Notes: generated from the sequence alone by a model not told the origin. Shown: positions 29,904 to 40,034, numbered from the stretch's first letter. The stretch: 64,000 nt of DNA from an uncultured Alphaproteobacteria bacterium (GCA_943788635.1 CALSRA010000033.1:1-64000), one strand, 5' to 3'. Program-made: numbers and translations.

Positions 29904-31216
29904 GTCGCGCAATCTATCAAATGTATGAAGGATCCGGCGACATTTTCAACAACAAGACCCGCAGCCGGCAAATCGGTGCCCCGCGAATCCACTGCGTTGA
30001 ACAAATGATCGCCAGGACCTTCCTGCTCAATGGATGCGTAGTGGAACTCATGGCCGGTGAATCGGGTACCCGATTTACCAAGAGGTGACGATAGCGTCGT
30101 TTCCAGGCGACGGTAGCCGAGATGCAGCTTTCGCTTCGCAAAAGAGGTTGCGAGCGGCAGCAGTCCCGCCATCCTGTGCCGGGCACCCTCGGCATCGACC
30201 AATTCCTCACCCAGCACCATGTACCCGCCGCATTCACCGAAAACGGCCGCGCCCTTTGCCGCCGCCCGGCGCAAGCCAACCATGAATTTCTGATTCGCGG
30301 CGAGCCTCCCCGCATGCAGTTCCGGATAGCCACCCGGCAGGTATACCGCATCGGCATTTGCATCCGGCGCTTCATCCGCCAGGGGCGAAAACGTCGTTAT
30401 CGCAACGCCCGATTCGCGCCAGCCCCGCCGCACCGCCGGATAGGAAAAACGAAATGCGGCGTCGCTGGCTATCGCGATGCGTTGTCCCAGCGGCGGAAGA
30501 TTGGCAGCACTTTCCGTGCCCGCCATGCCGGATGGTTTTGCCGTTCGCTGCAACAGCGCCAAGTCAACATGACCCGAAATGACGGCGGCAGCGTCATCGA
30601 GAAACCCGTCCAGCGCATCGTGTTCCGAAGCCTGTACCAGCCCCAGATGCCGCGAGGGCAGGTTCAGTGCGGTACTGTTCGGTATATGCCCTAGCAGCGG
30701 AATCGCCCGGCGCATGGAGGTGATGGCGTTGCCCAGTATTCTTTCATGGCCCGGCCCGCCAACCCGGTTGCAGATAATCCCTGCGACATCGATATCGGTG
30801 CGGTGGTGGGCGAAGCCCTCGACCAGCGCGGCAACCGACGCACCCTGGCCCTTCGCGTCAACGATCAACACCACGGGCCACCCGGTAATCGCGGCCAGAT
30901 CCGCCGTGGAACCACCACCGCCCGACGCGCCGTCGAACAACCCCATGACCCCTTCGCACAAAATGAGATCCGCATCATCGCCCAAGCGGCAGACGAGTCC
31001 GGACAGGGTTTCCGCGCGCATCCCCCATGCGTCGAGATTGAAACAGGCACGGCCGCTGGCGGCCGCATGAAACGCAGGATCGATATAGTCCGGACCCGCC
31101 TTTGCCGATGCGACCCTGACGCCGTTGTTTCGCAGCGCCCGCAGCAATGCCAGGGTCGTTACGGTCTTGCCGCTGCCGCTGGATGGCGCGGCAAGGATCA
31201 GCCCCGGCGCAACCAT
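29900..31216 (-). CDS. cobB: Cobyrinate a,c-diamide synthase
   Basis: CobB/CbiA amidates the a and c side chains of (hydrogeno)cobyrinic acid using glutamine and ATP. The 438-residue protein has an N-terminal DTBS-like ATPase domain with P-loop [15 protein letters not shown], the segment [22 protein letters not shown], and a C-terminal class I glutamine amidotransferase domain with the catalytic Cys in [13 protein letters not shown] and His in [10 protein letters not shown]. No other cobalamin gene is in the window. It abuts the DUF4149 gene upstream and overlaps the YcgN-like gene downstream. Confidence 0.93.
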   Translation of the reverse strand: MVAPGLILAAPSSGSGKTVTTLALLRALRNNGVRVASAKAGPDYIDPAFHAAASGRACFNLDAWGMRAETLSGLVCRLGDDADLILCEGVMGLFDGASGGGGSTADLAAITGWPVVLIVDAKGQGASVAALVEGFAHHRTDIDVAGIICNRVGGPGHERILGNAITSMRRAIPLLGHIPNSTALNLPSRHLGLVQASEHDALDGFLDDAAAVISGHVDLALLQRTAKPSGMAGTESAANLPPLGQRIAIASDAAFRFSYPAVRRGWRESGVAITTFSPLADEAPDANADAVYLPGGYPELHAGRLAANQKFMVGLRRAAAKGAAVFGECGGYMVLGEELVDAEGARHRMAGLLPLATSFAKRKLHLGYRRLETTLSSPLGKSGTRFTGHEFHYASIEQEGPGDHLFNAVDSRGTDLPAAGLVVENVAGSFIHLIDCAT

Positions 31217-31630
31217 TCAGGCAGCCAGGCGGACAAAGACGACGGCGACCACGGCCCATTGCGCCATATGAATAAAGACGCTGGCGCGATGCAACATTGC
31301 GGCGGCACGGTCACGGCCGGCCTTGCGTTGTTTTTCAAGCGCCGGCAATAGCAGGCCGCGCATGGCGAAAAACAGAATCGCGACAACCATCATGGCCAGG
31401 CCTTCCGGCCGATAAGCATGAATGGGCAGCAGCACAAGAAGCGGCATCAGGGCGACAATGCCCATCACGGAAAAATACTTTGGGAAAAGGGCCCGCATGA
31501 AATCGGCAGCGGCTTCCCGTGTCAGGTTCCGGAAAATCATTGGTGCGAAAAATGCCATGAAGAAGGTCATGCCGCCAAACAGAACAGCAACCGGAACCAA
31601 CGCGGCAACATGCAGAGTGAGCCAGTCCAT
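31217..31630 (-). CDS. DUF4149 family membrane protein
   Basis: A 137-residue protein with four hydrophobic segments (about residues 5-25, 52-70, 76-95 and 115-135). The segment LFGGMTFFMAFFAPMIFRNLTREAAADFMRALFPKYF resembles DUF4149/TMEM205-like proteins of unknown function. Its stop is immediately followed by the cobB start, so the two are likely co-transcribed; a functional link is not evident. Confidence 0.8.
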   Translation of the reverse strand: MDWLTLHVAALVPVAVLFGGMTFFMAFFAPMIFRNLTREAAADFMRALFPKYFSVMGIVALMPLLVLLPIHAYRPEGLAMMVVAILFFAMRGLLLPALEKQRKAGRDRAAAMLHRASVFIHMAQWAVVAVVFVRLAA

Positions 31631-31672
31631 TGTGGCTCACTATATCCCGGCCAAGGGGATACCGGGTAGCGC

Positions 31673-33145
31673 TTATGAAGCGAAGAAGCTGAAGATATGA
31701 AAAACGCCCGCGGCCAGCACGGCGGCGGCCGGAACCGTAATCACCCAGGCAGACACAATTGTCATGAGGTGACGGCGGCGAACCAGTTTACGGTACCGCA
31801 CCTGATCGGCGCCGCCGGTTTGTTTCGTCGTCCCTGACTTGTTGAAACGGCCGTGATTGATATGCGTCCGTCGCCTGGTATGGTATTCACGATAAAACCC
31901 AACGCCGAAAATCGCGCCGACAGCGATATGGGTCGAACTGACCGGCAACCCCAGTGTCGATGCGATCAACACCGTGATCGCCGCTGAAAGCGCGACGCAA
32001 TAGGCGCGCATCGGGTTCATCTTCGTAATCTGCTCGCCAACCGTACGGATCAGTTTTGGTCCGAACAGGACCAGCCCTGCCGAAATACCGGCGGCACCGA
32101 CAAGCAGGATCCAAAGCGGCAGCTCCACCTTTTTCGCCACGGTACCCGTACTTGCCGCGTCAACAATTGCGGCAAGCGGACCGACCGCGTTTGCAACATC
32201 GTTGGCGCCATGGGCGAAGGACAGCAGCGCCGCCGAAAAAATCAGCGGAATTGTGAACAGCTTGCGCAGCGAGCGGTTCCGGTTCTCCATTCCTTCGGAC
32301 TGACGCGCGATCAACGGCTTGAGGACGGCATAACTTGCAGCAAAGACTCCGACACCGATGGCAACGACAACCCAGGCGTCCGGTTTCCAGATTTTCTTCA
32401 GCCCCTTCATGACCAGGTAGGCGGCGAAAATTCCGGCCATCAGCGCGACCAGCAGCGGCACCCAGCGGCGCGCCGCCGCGATTTTATCCGGCTGATAAAT
32501 GATTTGCGATTTTACAAAGGCGAGGAAGATCGCAGCGATGATGCCGCCCATGACCGGGGAGATAACCCAGCTTGCGGCGATGGAACCCATGGTCGGCCAG
32601 TTTACGACGCTCATGCCTGCCGCGGCGATTCCAGCCCCGGCAACGCCGCCGACAACGGAATGCGTCGTCGACACGGGCGCATTGAGGAGGGTCGCGAGAT
32701 TTACCCAGATAGCCGCCGCCAACAGCGCCGACATCATTGCCCAGATAAAGGCCTGTCCGTGCGGCATGGCATCGGCAGAAATAATATTTTTGGAGATTGT
32801 AGAGACAACGTCGCCACCCGCCAGGATCGCGCCGGCTGCTTCAAAGATCGCCGCGATAATCAGAGCGCCCACCATGGTCAGCGCCCGGGACCCGACCGCC
32901 GGCGCCATGTTATTGGCGACGTCATTGGCGCCGATATTCAACGCCATATAGCCGCCGATCACGCCGGCCGCGATGACAAGGCTGTGGTTGGCGCCGTCCC
33001 CGGAAACGAAGCTTGTAAAAATCCAGACAATGACAAGAAACAGTACCGCGAGCCCGACCAGCCCGGCCCGGCCCGCCGTTGTCCGGGTTGCCGCGCTGAC
33101 CTGCCCGATCTTGGACAGATCCTTGCTGAGCGTTTCCTTATACAT
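31673..33145 (-). CDS. Inorganic phosphate transporter, PiT family
   Basis: A 490-residue membrane protein of the PiT (PNaS) family that imports phosphate, probably as metal-phosphate with protons. The two inverted-repeat signatures are visible: LNIGANDVANNMAPAVGSRAL and AHGANDVANAVGPLAAI, together with APVSTTHSVVGG and LPVSSTHIAVGA. About eleven hydrophobic segments are present, with a basic loop near the C-terminus (YHTRRRTHINHGRF). No PhoU-like or DUF47 gene is adjacent. It is divergent from an acetolactate synthase-like gene. Confidence 0.92.
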   Translation of the reverse strand: MYKETLSKDLSKIGQVSAATRTTAGRAGLVGLAVLFLVIVWIFTSFVSGDGANHSLVIAAGVIGGYMALNIGANDVANNMAPAVGSRALTMVGALIIAAIFEAAGAILAGGDVVSTISKNIISADAMPHGQAFIWAMMSALLAAAIWVNLATLLNAPVSTTHSVVGGVAGAGIAAAGMSVVNWPTMGSIAASWVISPVMGGIIAAIFLAFVKSQIIYQPDKIAAARRWVPLLVALMAGIFAAYLVMKGLKKIWKPDAWVVVAIGVGVFAASYAVLKPLIARQSEGMENRNRSLRKLFTIPLIFSAALLSFAHGANDVANAVGPLAAIVDAASTGTVAKKVELPLWILLVGAAGISAGLVLFGPKLIRTVGEQITKMNPMRAYCVALSAAITVLIASTLGLPVSSTHIAVGAIFGVGFYREYHTRRRTHINHGRFNKSGTTKQTGGADQVRYRKLVRRRHLMTIVSAWVITVPAAAVLAAGVFHIFSFFAS

Positions 33146-33203
33146 GCTCCAGATTCCCCCGACTCAACTTTCAGACACCGTCAAGCGACGTAATAAAAAC
33201 GTA

Positions 33204-33213
33204 GCATTAATGC
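33204..33213. promoter_or_regulatory. Palindrome GCATTAATGC in a divergent promoter region
   Basis: A perfect 10-bp palindrome sits 58 bases upstream of the phosphate transporter start in the 168-base gap to the ThDP-enzyme gene. On the plus strand TTGACA (33230-33235) is a possible -35 for the ThDP gene, without a convincing -10. Confidence 0.35.
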
Positions 33214-33313
33214 AATGATCCGGCATCGTTTGACATATGCGGTACCGCGATGCAATTGCTAACCCGTCCGCAGCGCGATGCGAAAACACAGAAGCTCACG
33301 GAAGGAACGTTGA

Positions 33314-34858
33314 ATGAATGGTGCCGAAAGCCTGGTAAGGACATTGGTCAATGGTGGCGTGGATGTCTGTTTCACAAACCCCGGCACATCGGAGATGCAT
33401 TTCGTCGCCGCCCTGGACAAGGTCGATGGCATAAATTGCCTGCTGTGCCTGTTCGAGGGCGTGGTGACCGGCGCGGCAGACGGCTACGCGCGAATGGCGG
33501 GAAAGCCGGCATCGACACTGCTGCATCTTGGCCCCGGGCTCGGCAATGCCGTTGCCAACCTGCACAACGCCCGCAAGGCCGACACCCCGATGATTAACAT
33601 CGTCGGCGAACACGCGACCTATCACGTCGAACACGACGCGCCACTGACAGCGGATATCGAAGGCATTGCCCGACCGGTTTCACATTGGGTGCATACGTCG
33701 CGGGATTCAAAAACCGTTGCGGCGGATGCCGCGGAAGCCATCGCCACCGCTAGCGCCCCGCCGGGGCAGATCGCAACACTGATACTGCCTGCCAATACCG
33801 CCTGGGAAGATGCCGACGGCCCGGCTGTCGTTCCGGAGATTGCGGGACGCAAAACCGTTTCGGATGACGCCATTACAGCCGCGGCAAAGGTACTGCGCTC
33901 TGGCGAACCAACTGTGTTGCTGCTGGCCGGACAGGCGCTGTACGAAAACCCGCTGGATCTGTCCGGCCGCATCGCGGCAAAGACCGGCGCCGGCCTGATA
34001 TCGCAGGGCGCAAACGCGCGGCTGGAGCGCGGCGCGGGGCGTGTCGCGATCAACCGCATCCCGTTTTCGGTCGATCAGGCACTGGAAGTACTGGCTCCCT
34101 ACCAGAACATTATTCTCGTCGGCGCAAAACCCCCGGTCGCATTCTTCGCCTACCCCGGCAAGCCAAGCCGGCTGGAAGCCGAGGGCTGCAAGATCCACCG
34201 CCTGTGTGAATTGGGAGAGGATGCCGAAGACGCGCTCAACCGGCTCGCCGAAGAAGTCGGCGCAAAGCCGGGCGATGCCATCGTGCAGAAAGCGTTCCGG
34301 CCCGATCTTCCGACGGGCGCGCTGACGGCGGAAACCATCGCCGCGGTATTGGGGAATGCGTTACCGGAAGGCGCGATCGTCGCTGACGAATCGGTTTCCG
34401 TCGGCCGTGGGTTTTTTGGATTGACCGCCGGCGCACCACCGCATGACTGGCTGAACAATATGGGCGGTTCCATTGGGCTTGGCATGCCAATGGCAACCGG
34501 GGCTGCCGTAGCCTGCCCCGATCGCAAGGTGGTTTGCCTGGAAGGCGACGGCAGCGGCATGTACACGCTGCAAGCCCTGTGGACACAAGCGCGCGCCAAT
34601 CTGGACGTGACGACAGTCGTTCTCGCCAACCGGTCCTACGCAATCCTGCGCGGCGAGCTGACCCGGGTCGGTGCGGAGAACCCGGGACGCAAGGCGCTGG
34701 ATATGCTGGACCTTTCACGGCCCGAACTGAACTGGGTCCAGATGGCAAACGGTATGGGTGTGGAAGCGGTCCGTGTGGAGGATTGCGAGACATTCCATGC
34801 CGCACTGATCGCCGGGCTTGCCGTCAACGGTCCCTACCTGATCGAAGTCGTCATCTGA
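33314..34858 (+). CDS. ThDP-dependent enzyme, acetolactate synthase large-subunit type
   Basis: A 514-residue thiamine diphosphate enzyme. The catalytic Glu lies in CLFEGVVTGAADGYARM near residue 50, and the ThDP/Mg motif is GDGSGMYTLQALWTQARANLDVTTVVLANRSY. The overall form is that of acetolactate synthase homologues and benzoylformate decarboxylase. It is shorter than true IlvB (about 570) and has no small-subunit gene beside it, so branched-chain amino acid synthesis is unlikely to be its role. Its stop overlaps the start of a GST gene (TGATG), suggesting that both act on the same compound. Substrate not known. Confidence 0.85.
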   Translation: MNGAESLVRTLVNGGVDVCFTNPGTSEMHFVAALDKVDGINCLLCLFEGVVTGAADGYARMAGKPASTLLHLGPGLGNAVANLHNARKADTPMINIVGEHATYHVEHDAPLTADIEGIARPVSHWVHTSRDSKTVAADAAEAIATASAPPGQIATLILPANTAWEDADGPAVVPEIAGRKTVSDDAITAAAKVLRSGEPTVLLLAGQALYENPLDLSGRIAAKTGAGLISQGANARLERGAGRVAINRIPFSVDQALEVLAPYQNIILVGAKPPVAFFAYPGKPSRLEAEGCKIHRLCELGEDAEDALNRLAEEVGAKPGDAIVQKAFRPDLPTGALTAETIAAVLGNALPEGAIVADESVSVGRGFFGLTAGAPPHDWLNNMGGSIGLGMPMATGAAVACPDRKVVCLEGDGSGMYTLQALWTQARANLDVTTVVLANRSYAILRGELTRVGAENPGRKALDMLDLSRPELNWVQMANGMGVEAVRVEDCETFHAALIAGLAVNGPYLIEVVI

Positions 34859-35457
34859 TGAAACTATATGTCACGCTGACGTCTCCCTATGCCCGCATGG
34901 TCCGGGCGCTGATCGTCGAAAAAGGCATAGAGGACAACGTCACGGTGGAACCGATCGTGACCCGAAAACCGGATATGCCGCTCCTCGATATCAACCCGTC
35001 GGGCCGCGTGCCCGTGCTGGTCAATGATGATGGCGACGCATTTGAGGATTCAGCACTGATCATCGACTATCTGGAAACAGTTTATGCACCGCGCGTGCTT
35101 GCGCCGCAGCCTGACTGGAATGCGCGGCGGCTGGAAGCGTCTGCGCGCAGCATGCTGGACGGCGTTGCCGTTTGGGTGCGGGAGTTACGGCGCCCCGAGG
35201 ATCACCAGTCGCCGGTCATTCTGAAACATGAAGCAGGGCGCGCGCTACGAATGGCAAAGGCGTTCGACACGATCGTCGGATCAGGTGCGCTGGATGGACC
35301 CCTGGACATGACGCAACTGACGCTCGGCAGCACATTGCACTGGCGCGACCGGACGATGCCGGAATTCGACTGGCGGCACGGCAATGACCGCCTTTCCGCC
35401 TGGGTTGACCGGTTTGGCGAACGCGACCTGATGCAGCGAACAATCCCACCAGCCTGA
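34858..35457 (+). CDS. Glutathione S-transferase family protein
   Basis: A 199-residue protein with a thioredoxin-fold N-terminal domain (MKLYVTLTSPYARMVRALIVEKG, GRVPVLVNDDGDAFEDSALIIDYLE) carrying the cis-Pro and the Glu/Asp-Ser that hold glutathione, and an all-helical C-terminal domain (about residues 85-195). The usual catalytic Ser/Cys position is filled by Ser9. It overlaps the preceding ThDP-enzyme stop. Substrate unknown. Confidence 0.88.
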   Translation: MKLYVTLTSPYARMVRALIVEKGIEDNVTVEPIVTRKPDMPLLDINPSGRVPVLVNDDGDAFEDSALIIDYLETVYAPRVLAPQPDWNARRLEASARSMLDGVAVWVRELRRPEDHQSPVILKHEAGRALRMAKAFDTIVGSGALDGPLDMTQLTLGSTLHWRDRTMPEFDWRHGNDRLSAWVDRFGERDLMQRTIPPA

Positions 35458-35483
35458 GGTCGCATTTCTTGCCGCAACCGCGT

Positions 35484-35508
35484 CGTCGCGGACATTCCGT
35501 CCGCGACG
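35484..35508. terminator. Stem-loop between convergent genes
   Basis: A perfect 10-bp stem, CGTCGCGGAC / GTCCGCGACG, with loop ATTCC lies in the 57-base gap between the GST gene (+) and msrB (-). There is no clear T tract on either side. Its position suggests a shared bidirectional terminator. Confidence 0.5.
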
Positions 35509-35514
35509 GACTAT

Positions 35515-35925
35515 CTATTCCTTCGGTTTCAGGTCCAGCGACGCGGAATTCATGCAGTATCGCAACCCCGTGGGCGCGGGGCCGTCGGGAAAGACATGCC
35601 CGAGATGCGAGTCGCATTTTGCGCAGAGAATTTCCGTCCGGCGCATGAAAAACTTTGTATCGGTTTTTTCGTCAACCGCATCGGCCGATACCGGTTGAAA
35701 GAAACTGGGCCAGCCGGTGCCGGAATCGAATTTGGTATCGGAATCGAAAAGCGGGTTACCGCAACCCACGCAGACATAGACGCCCGGGTCCTTGTTCTCG
35801 GCATATTTGCCGCTGAAGGCTCTCTCGGTGCCATGTTCACGGCACACATGATATTGCTCGGGCGATAATTGCGCCCGCCATTCCGCTTCGCTTTTTACGA
35901 CCTTGCCGGATGCGTCGTCAGCCAT
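35515..35925 (-). CDS. msrB: Peptide-methionine (R)-S-oxide reductase
   Basis: MsrB repairs methionine-R-sulfoxide in oxidised proteins. The 136-residue product has the zinc-binding pairs CVGCG and CAKC, the block [14 protein letters not shown] and the catalytic Cys in RYCMNSASL. The start [10 protein letters not shown] at 35925 is chosen; an ATG at 35940 is an alternative. It overlaps the 3' end of chaC by about 31 bases, so the two thiol-redox genes are linked. Confidence 0.95.
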   Translation of the reverse strand: MADDASGKVVKSEAEWRAQLSPEQYHVCREHGTERAFSGKYAENKDPGVYVCVGCGNPLFDSDTKFDSGTGWPSFFQPVSADAVDEKTDTKFFMRRTEILCAKCDSHLGHVFPDGPAPTGLRYCMNSASLDLKPKE

Positions 35926-36650
35926 TTTCCGTTCTCCCATCGTCCTTGTGGCGGTCCACCACTATAATCGCGGACCCGTTCCAGAACATCGTGCAGCTGC
36001 CCGTCTTCAATGCCAAGCGCATGCATGTGTTCCACTGTATTGGTGAGATATTCCGCGCAGGTGCCGATTTTACCCGACGCCATCGCCAGATGGGCAACCA
36101 GCAGCTCCTGCGGCAATTTTCCGGCGTAGCGCGGCTGGTGGCGGTTGATGACGAATGTCAGCGCCCGCACCGGACCATCCGCCGTCCGTATCGTTACCCA
36201 GCGCGCCAGATATGATCCGCCGCCCATTTCCCGGGCCCATACGATCTCCAGCTCTTCGCGGACTTTTTCCGGCGCGATGCAATACGCCATGCCGGAACAT
36301 GACCCACCGCTATCCAGCCCCAGCATCAGACCCGCCAGTTCCGGCGACCCGCGACCCGCAGCGATCCACATACAGAAACGGCGGTGATAGCCATGCACCC
36401 GGCCCGGACGGCGCTCGCAGTAATGGAACGCCGGATTCCACATGAGCGAGCCATACCCAAACACCCAGACACATTCTCCCGACGGCACTTCGGCCAGTGT
36501 CCTGCGCAAGCTTTCATGCCGTTCTTCATCCGTTATTCGCGACGTCAGGCCAAGCGCCTCCGCTTCGCGGACGATCTCACTAACGATCCCGCTCTTGATC
36601 GACTCGCGGCTCAGTATCACGAATCCCGGCTCCTGCTTCTGAAATATCAA
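35895..36650 (-). CDS. chaC: Glutathione-specific gamma-glutamylcyclotransferase (ChaC-like)
   Basis: A ChaC-type enzyme that splits glutathione into 5-oxoproline and Cys-Gly. The 251-residue product has the substrate-binding [11 protein letters not shown] and the catalytic Glu in [15 protein letters not shown]. About 60 residues precede the catalytic domain, longer than minimal ChaC; a later start is possible. Its end overlaps msrB, and a GST gene lies beyond on the other strand, so this short stretch is enriched in glutathione and redox functions. Confidence 0.9.
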   Translation of the reverse strand: MIFQKQEPGFVILSRESIKSGIVSEIVREAEALGLTSRITDEERHESLRRTLAEVPSGECVWVFGYGSLMWNPAFHYCERRPGRVHGYHRRFCMWIAAGRGSPELAGLMLGLDSGGSCSGMAYCIAPEKVREELEIVWAREMGGGSYLARWVTIRTADGPVRALTFVINRHQPRYAGKLPQELLVAHLAMASGKIGTCAEYLTNTVEHMHALGIEDGQLHDVLERVRDYSGGPPQGRWENGKWLTTHPARS

Positions 36651-36708
36651 TTCAGTTGCGCTGCGTGATGACGTTCCGCGGCGCGACTAAATATCCGGTA
36701 TCAATATC

Positions 36709-37134
36709 TTATTTGTTGGAGGCAGTTTCAACCAGCGCATGACTCGGCCGCGTCAGAATAAAGGCGGATACCACAAACATGATCCCCCCAACCGTAACCG
36801 GCAGCATCCAGCCGGACGCCAGGATGATGAAAATGACGAGGCTCACGGTCATTGTCATCATCGCGAGACATTTGGCCCGCGGCGGAATGACCCGATGGTG
36901 TTCCCATGCCTGCAACGTCGCGCCATACCGGGGATGATTCCACAGCCAGATCCGCATGCGCGGCGAACTCTGGGTGAATGCCCAGAACGCAATGATCAGG
37001 AAAACCGTTGTCGGCATCCCGGGCACCACCGCACCGATCGTGCCAAGCACCACGTTGCTCCACCCGCAAACCAATAGCGCATAGCGCCGCGTCCGCGACT
37101 GCACGATCATGTGGTTGTGTTCTGTATCGGCCAT
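36709..37134 (-). CDS. DUF454 (YbaN-like) inner membrane protein
   Basis: A 141-residue protein with hydrophobic segments around LVCGWSNVVLGTIGAVVPGMPTTVFLIIAFWAF and SLVIFIILASGWMLPVTVGGIMFVVSAFIL. The PGxPTT motif followed by SSPRMRIWLWNHPRYG is typical of the YbaN/DUF454 family, whose function is unknown. The start MADTEHNHM at 37134 is preferred to an upstream extension that would run into the next gene. Confidence 0.87.
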   Translation of the reverse strand: MADTEHNHMIVQSRTRRYALLVCGWSNVVLGTIGAVVPGMPTTVFLIIAFWAFTQSSPRMRIWLWNHPRYGATLQAWEHHRVIPPRAKCLAMMTMTVSLVIFIILASGWMLPVTVGGIMFVVSAFILTRPSHALVETASNK

Positions 37135-37204
37135 GGCCGGGCTTCTCCTGACCCCGCCATAGTCGCATATATCGTTTAAGGACCCGTAAACGCCCGTCCG
37201 GGTA

Positions 37205-38815
37205 TCAGAATCGCCCGTCATAGACACCACGCGGGATATGCGCGGCAATCACGGTAAAGCTTTCCGCCGCCAGGCCTTCTGTGACCGCGGATGCGAGCCC
37301 GGCCCGGTTTTCAACGTCCACCCCGTTCCCGCCCATTGCCCGCGCAACGGCGGCAAAATCGGTTTGACCGGAATCGACACCGAGGTTCTTCATACCCGTC
37401 GCGCGCTGTTTCATTTCAATCAGCGTCAGCGAAGCATCAACAAAGACGACGATAACCACCGGCAGTTTCCGGTCGCGCAGCGTCGCCAGTTCGCCCAGGA
37501 TCATTTCCAGACCGGCATCGCCGGTAAACGCAACAACCGGGCGATCCGGGTCCGACAGCTTGACCCCCACCGCCAACGGCATGCCACAGCCCATACTGCC
37601 GAATGCCGAAGACTGGATCAGCGTATGCGGCTGGGCGCATTTCCATACTGAACTCAACAGGATACGGTGCGCGCCGGTATCACAGCTGACCATCGCATCA
37701 TCGGGCAGCAGGCGGTTCACCTCGTCGCAAATCGCCGCCGGACCCCATTCCTCGTCCGTGGGGAATGCTGCCGCCAGCGCCTTGCGGGTTTCCTGCGGCG
37801 CGCCGTTCGACCAGACCGGCGGCGGCACAACGCCATCACGCAACATAGTCAGCCCGGCACCGATATCGCCGATAAAGGAAAGTGTCGCCTGGTGCACGTA
37901 ATGGGTATTCGCGGCAGCGCTGAATTCGATGACCGGCGTCTTTTTCGGGTCCCACGGGTTCACCCAGCTCGACCGCATCTCGATCGGGTCGTAACCGGCA
38001 AGCAGGATAAGGTCGGCGGTTTCAATCAGGGGCATTACGTGTTTATCGCCCAGCGGCGACAGCCCCCAGCCGCCCAGCGCCATCGGATCGTCTTCGGGCA
38101 AGACACCCTTGGCCTTGTATGTCGTGACAAGCGGGATGGAAAAGTCCCGCGCCAGGGATGCAACCGCCTCCTCCGCGCCATGTTCCAGCACCTCGACACC
38201 GGCGATCATGACCGGGCGCTTGGCCTGTCCCAGCAAATTCCGGGCAAAACCGAATTCCGGGCCTGCTGCCGGAACGGAAGGCGCCGGCGAAACCCGCCGG
38301 ACCGGCGCAGCATCCGGCTGTTCCAGGCCGGCCAGTGGCGTCGGTATATCGATATGAACCGGGCCAGGCGGCGTGTCGGTCGCAATCGCAACCGCCTTGT
38401 CGATGATTGTGTCGACAGCGCCGTCCTGTAGCGTAAAGCTCGCCTTGGTAATCGATTTCATCACCGCAACATGGTCCATGACCTGATGCGTGTAGCTGTG
38501 CGATTCAGCTTCGGTGAACGCACCGGTCAGGAAAATCAGCGGGACGCGGTCCTGTTTCGCATTCGAAATGACATTGACCGCATTGGTGATGCCGGGCCCT
38601 ATCGTCGACAACAGCAGCCCGGGCGCACCGGTCGCATGAAAGGTGCCTTCCGCCATGAAGCCACCGGCGTTTTCATGCTTCACCAGAACGAATTCGATCC
38701 CCGCATCCTGCAGGGCTTCCATCATTGTCAGCACTTCGCCGCCGGGAATGCCGAAAGCATGGCGGCAGCCCGCCTCATACAATCGACGGGCAATGAGCTG
38801 AGCGGCGGTCGCCAT
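37205..38815 (-). CDS. ThDP-dependent enzyme, acetolactate synthase-like
   Basis: A 536-residue thiamine diphosphate enzyme. The catalytic Glu is in VLVKHENAGGFMAEGTFHATG near residue 50, and the ThDP/Mg motif is GDAGLEMILGELATLRDRKLPVVIVVFVDAS. Similar in plan to the ThDP enzyme at 33.3 kb but not a close copy. It starts 5 bases after the acyl-CoA dehydrogenase stop, so the two form a unit, which points to an acyl-CoA or 2-oxoacid pathway (for example oxalyl-CoA or 2-hydroxyacyl-CoA chemistry). The exact reaction cannot be fixed from sequence alone. Confidence 0.83.
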   Translation of the reverse strand: MATAAQLIARRLYEAGCRHAFGIPGGEVLTMMEALQDAGIEFVLVKHENAGGFMAEGTFHATGAPGLLLSTIGPGITNAVNVISNAKQDRVPLIFLTGAFTEAESHSYTHQVMDHVAVMKSITKASFTLQDGAVDTIIDKAVAIATDTPPGPVHIDIPTPLAGLEQPDAAPVRRVSPAPSVPAAGPEFGFARNLLGQAKRPVMIAGVEVLEHGAEEAVASLARDFSIPLVTTYKAKGVLPEDDPMALGGWGLSPLGDKHVMPLIETADLILLAGYDPIEMRSSWVNPWDPKKTPVIEFSAAANTHYVHQATLSFIGDIGAGLTMLRDGVVPPPVWSNGAPQETRKALAAAFPTDEEWGPAAICDEVNRLLPDDAMVSCDTGAHRILLSSVWKCAQPHTLIQSSAFGSMGCGMPLAVGVKLSDPDRPVVAFTGDAGLEMILGELATLRDRKLPVVIVVFVDASLTLIEMKQRATGMKNLGVDSGQTDFAAVARAMGGNGVDVENRAGLASAVTEGLAAESFTVIAAHIPRGVYDGRF

Positions 38816-38820
38816 GCCCG

Positions 38821-40034
38821 TCAGGACCCCGCCCGCGGCAGGTTCATATACCCGTCGCGGGTCTGTGGCAGCTTCTTGTTCAGGATGCGCGATGCCACAA
38901 CCGTGCGCAGGATCTGCGCGGTGCCGCCGCCGATGGTGAACATGCGGGCGTCCCGCACCATGCGTTCCAGCGGGTTATTCCGGGAATACCCGGCTGCACC
39001 GAACACCTGCAGCGCGTCATTGGTAACCTTGATCGCCATTTCCGATGTGAAGATTTTCGCCTGCGCCGCTTCGTTGGCATCGGGAAACGCGTCCCCCGGC
39101 ATTGCCCGCCGCCTTGTAACAAAGCGCCTCTGCCGCCGCGACCTGGATCGACATATCGGCCAGCATCCACTGCAATCCCTGGAATTCATGGATGGGCCGA
39201 CCGAACTGTTCGCGCTGGTGGCTGAACGCCAAGGCCTTTTCATAGGCGCCCTGCGCCAGACCCAGCGCCACCGAAGCCGCCCCGACACGCTGCGCGTTTA
39301 TACGCATTCATCAACCCGGCGAAACCGCGCCGCAGCCCTTCCGGCGGCACGATCATCATGGATTCGTCGACTTCCAGATCCTCGAACATCACTTCCGCTT
39401 CGGGAATGCCGCGCAAGCCCATGGTCGGTTCACGCTTGCCGATGACCAGCCCTTTCGGCGTTCCGGCTTCCGGATCGCGCACAGCCAGGAATCCGCCGAC
39501 CCCCTGTTCGAAACCGTTCTCGAAAACCCGGGCGAAGATCAGATGCAGCCGCGACACCCCGCCACCGGTGATCCAGTGCTTCTTGCCGTTCAGGATATAC
39601 TTGTCGCCTTTCTTCTCGGCACGGGTCGTCATTTCACTGGCGGCGCTACCGGCATTCGGTTCGGTAATGCAGATCGCCGGCTTGTCGCCGGACAGCACAA
39701 CTTCCGCCGCCAGTTTCCGCTGCGCCGCATCGCCGTATTTCATCACGGCACTGATCGCGCCCATGTTGCATTCCACCGCAATGCGCCCGGTGACGCCGCA
39801 GACCTTGGCCATCTCAACGATCAGCAAAACCGCATCCAGAATTGACCGCCCCTGACCACCGAGTTCTTTGGGAATGGAAATACCGACAAACCCAGCTTCC
39901 TTCAGCGCCTGCACATTATCCCATGGATACTGTTCGCTGCGGTCGACCTCGGCCGCGCGGGGGGCGATTACGGTTTCCGCAAGATCACGGGCGCGAGCCT
40001 GGAATGCACGCTGGTCGTCGGTCAGTGAGAACAT
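38821..40034 (-). pseudogene. Acyl-CoA dehydrogenase with two single-base frameshifts
   Basis: FAD-dependent acyl-CoA dehydrogenase. The N-terminal part (MFSLTDDQRAFQARARDLAE, ICITEPNAGSAASEMTT, NGKKHWITGGG) is intact to about 39300. There an extra A (TATAAACGC for TATAACGC) shifts the frame, and near 39110 an extra G in a run of five shifts it again. Correcting both gives 403 residues ending with AIKVTNDALQVFGAAGYSRNNPLERMVRDARMF and a tail typical of the family. Both shifts lie in homopolymers. It is co-directional with the ThDP enzyme 5 bases downstream. Confidence 0.88.
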
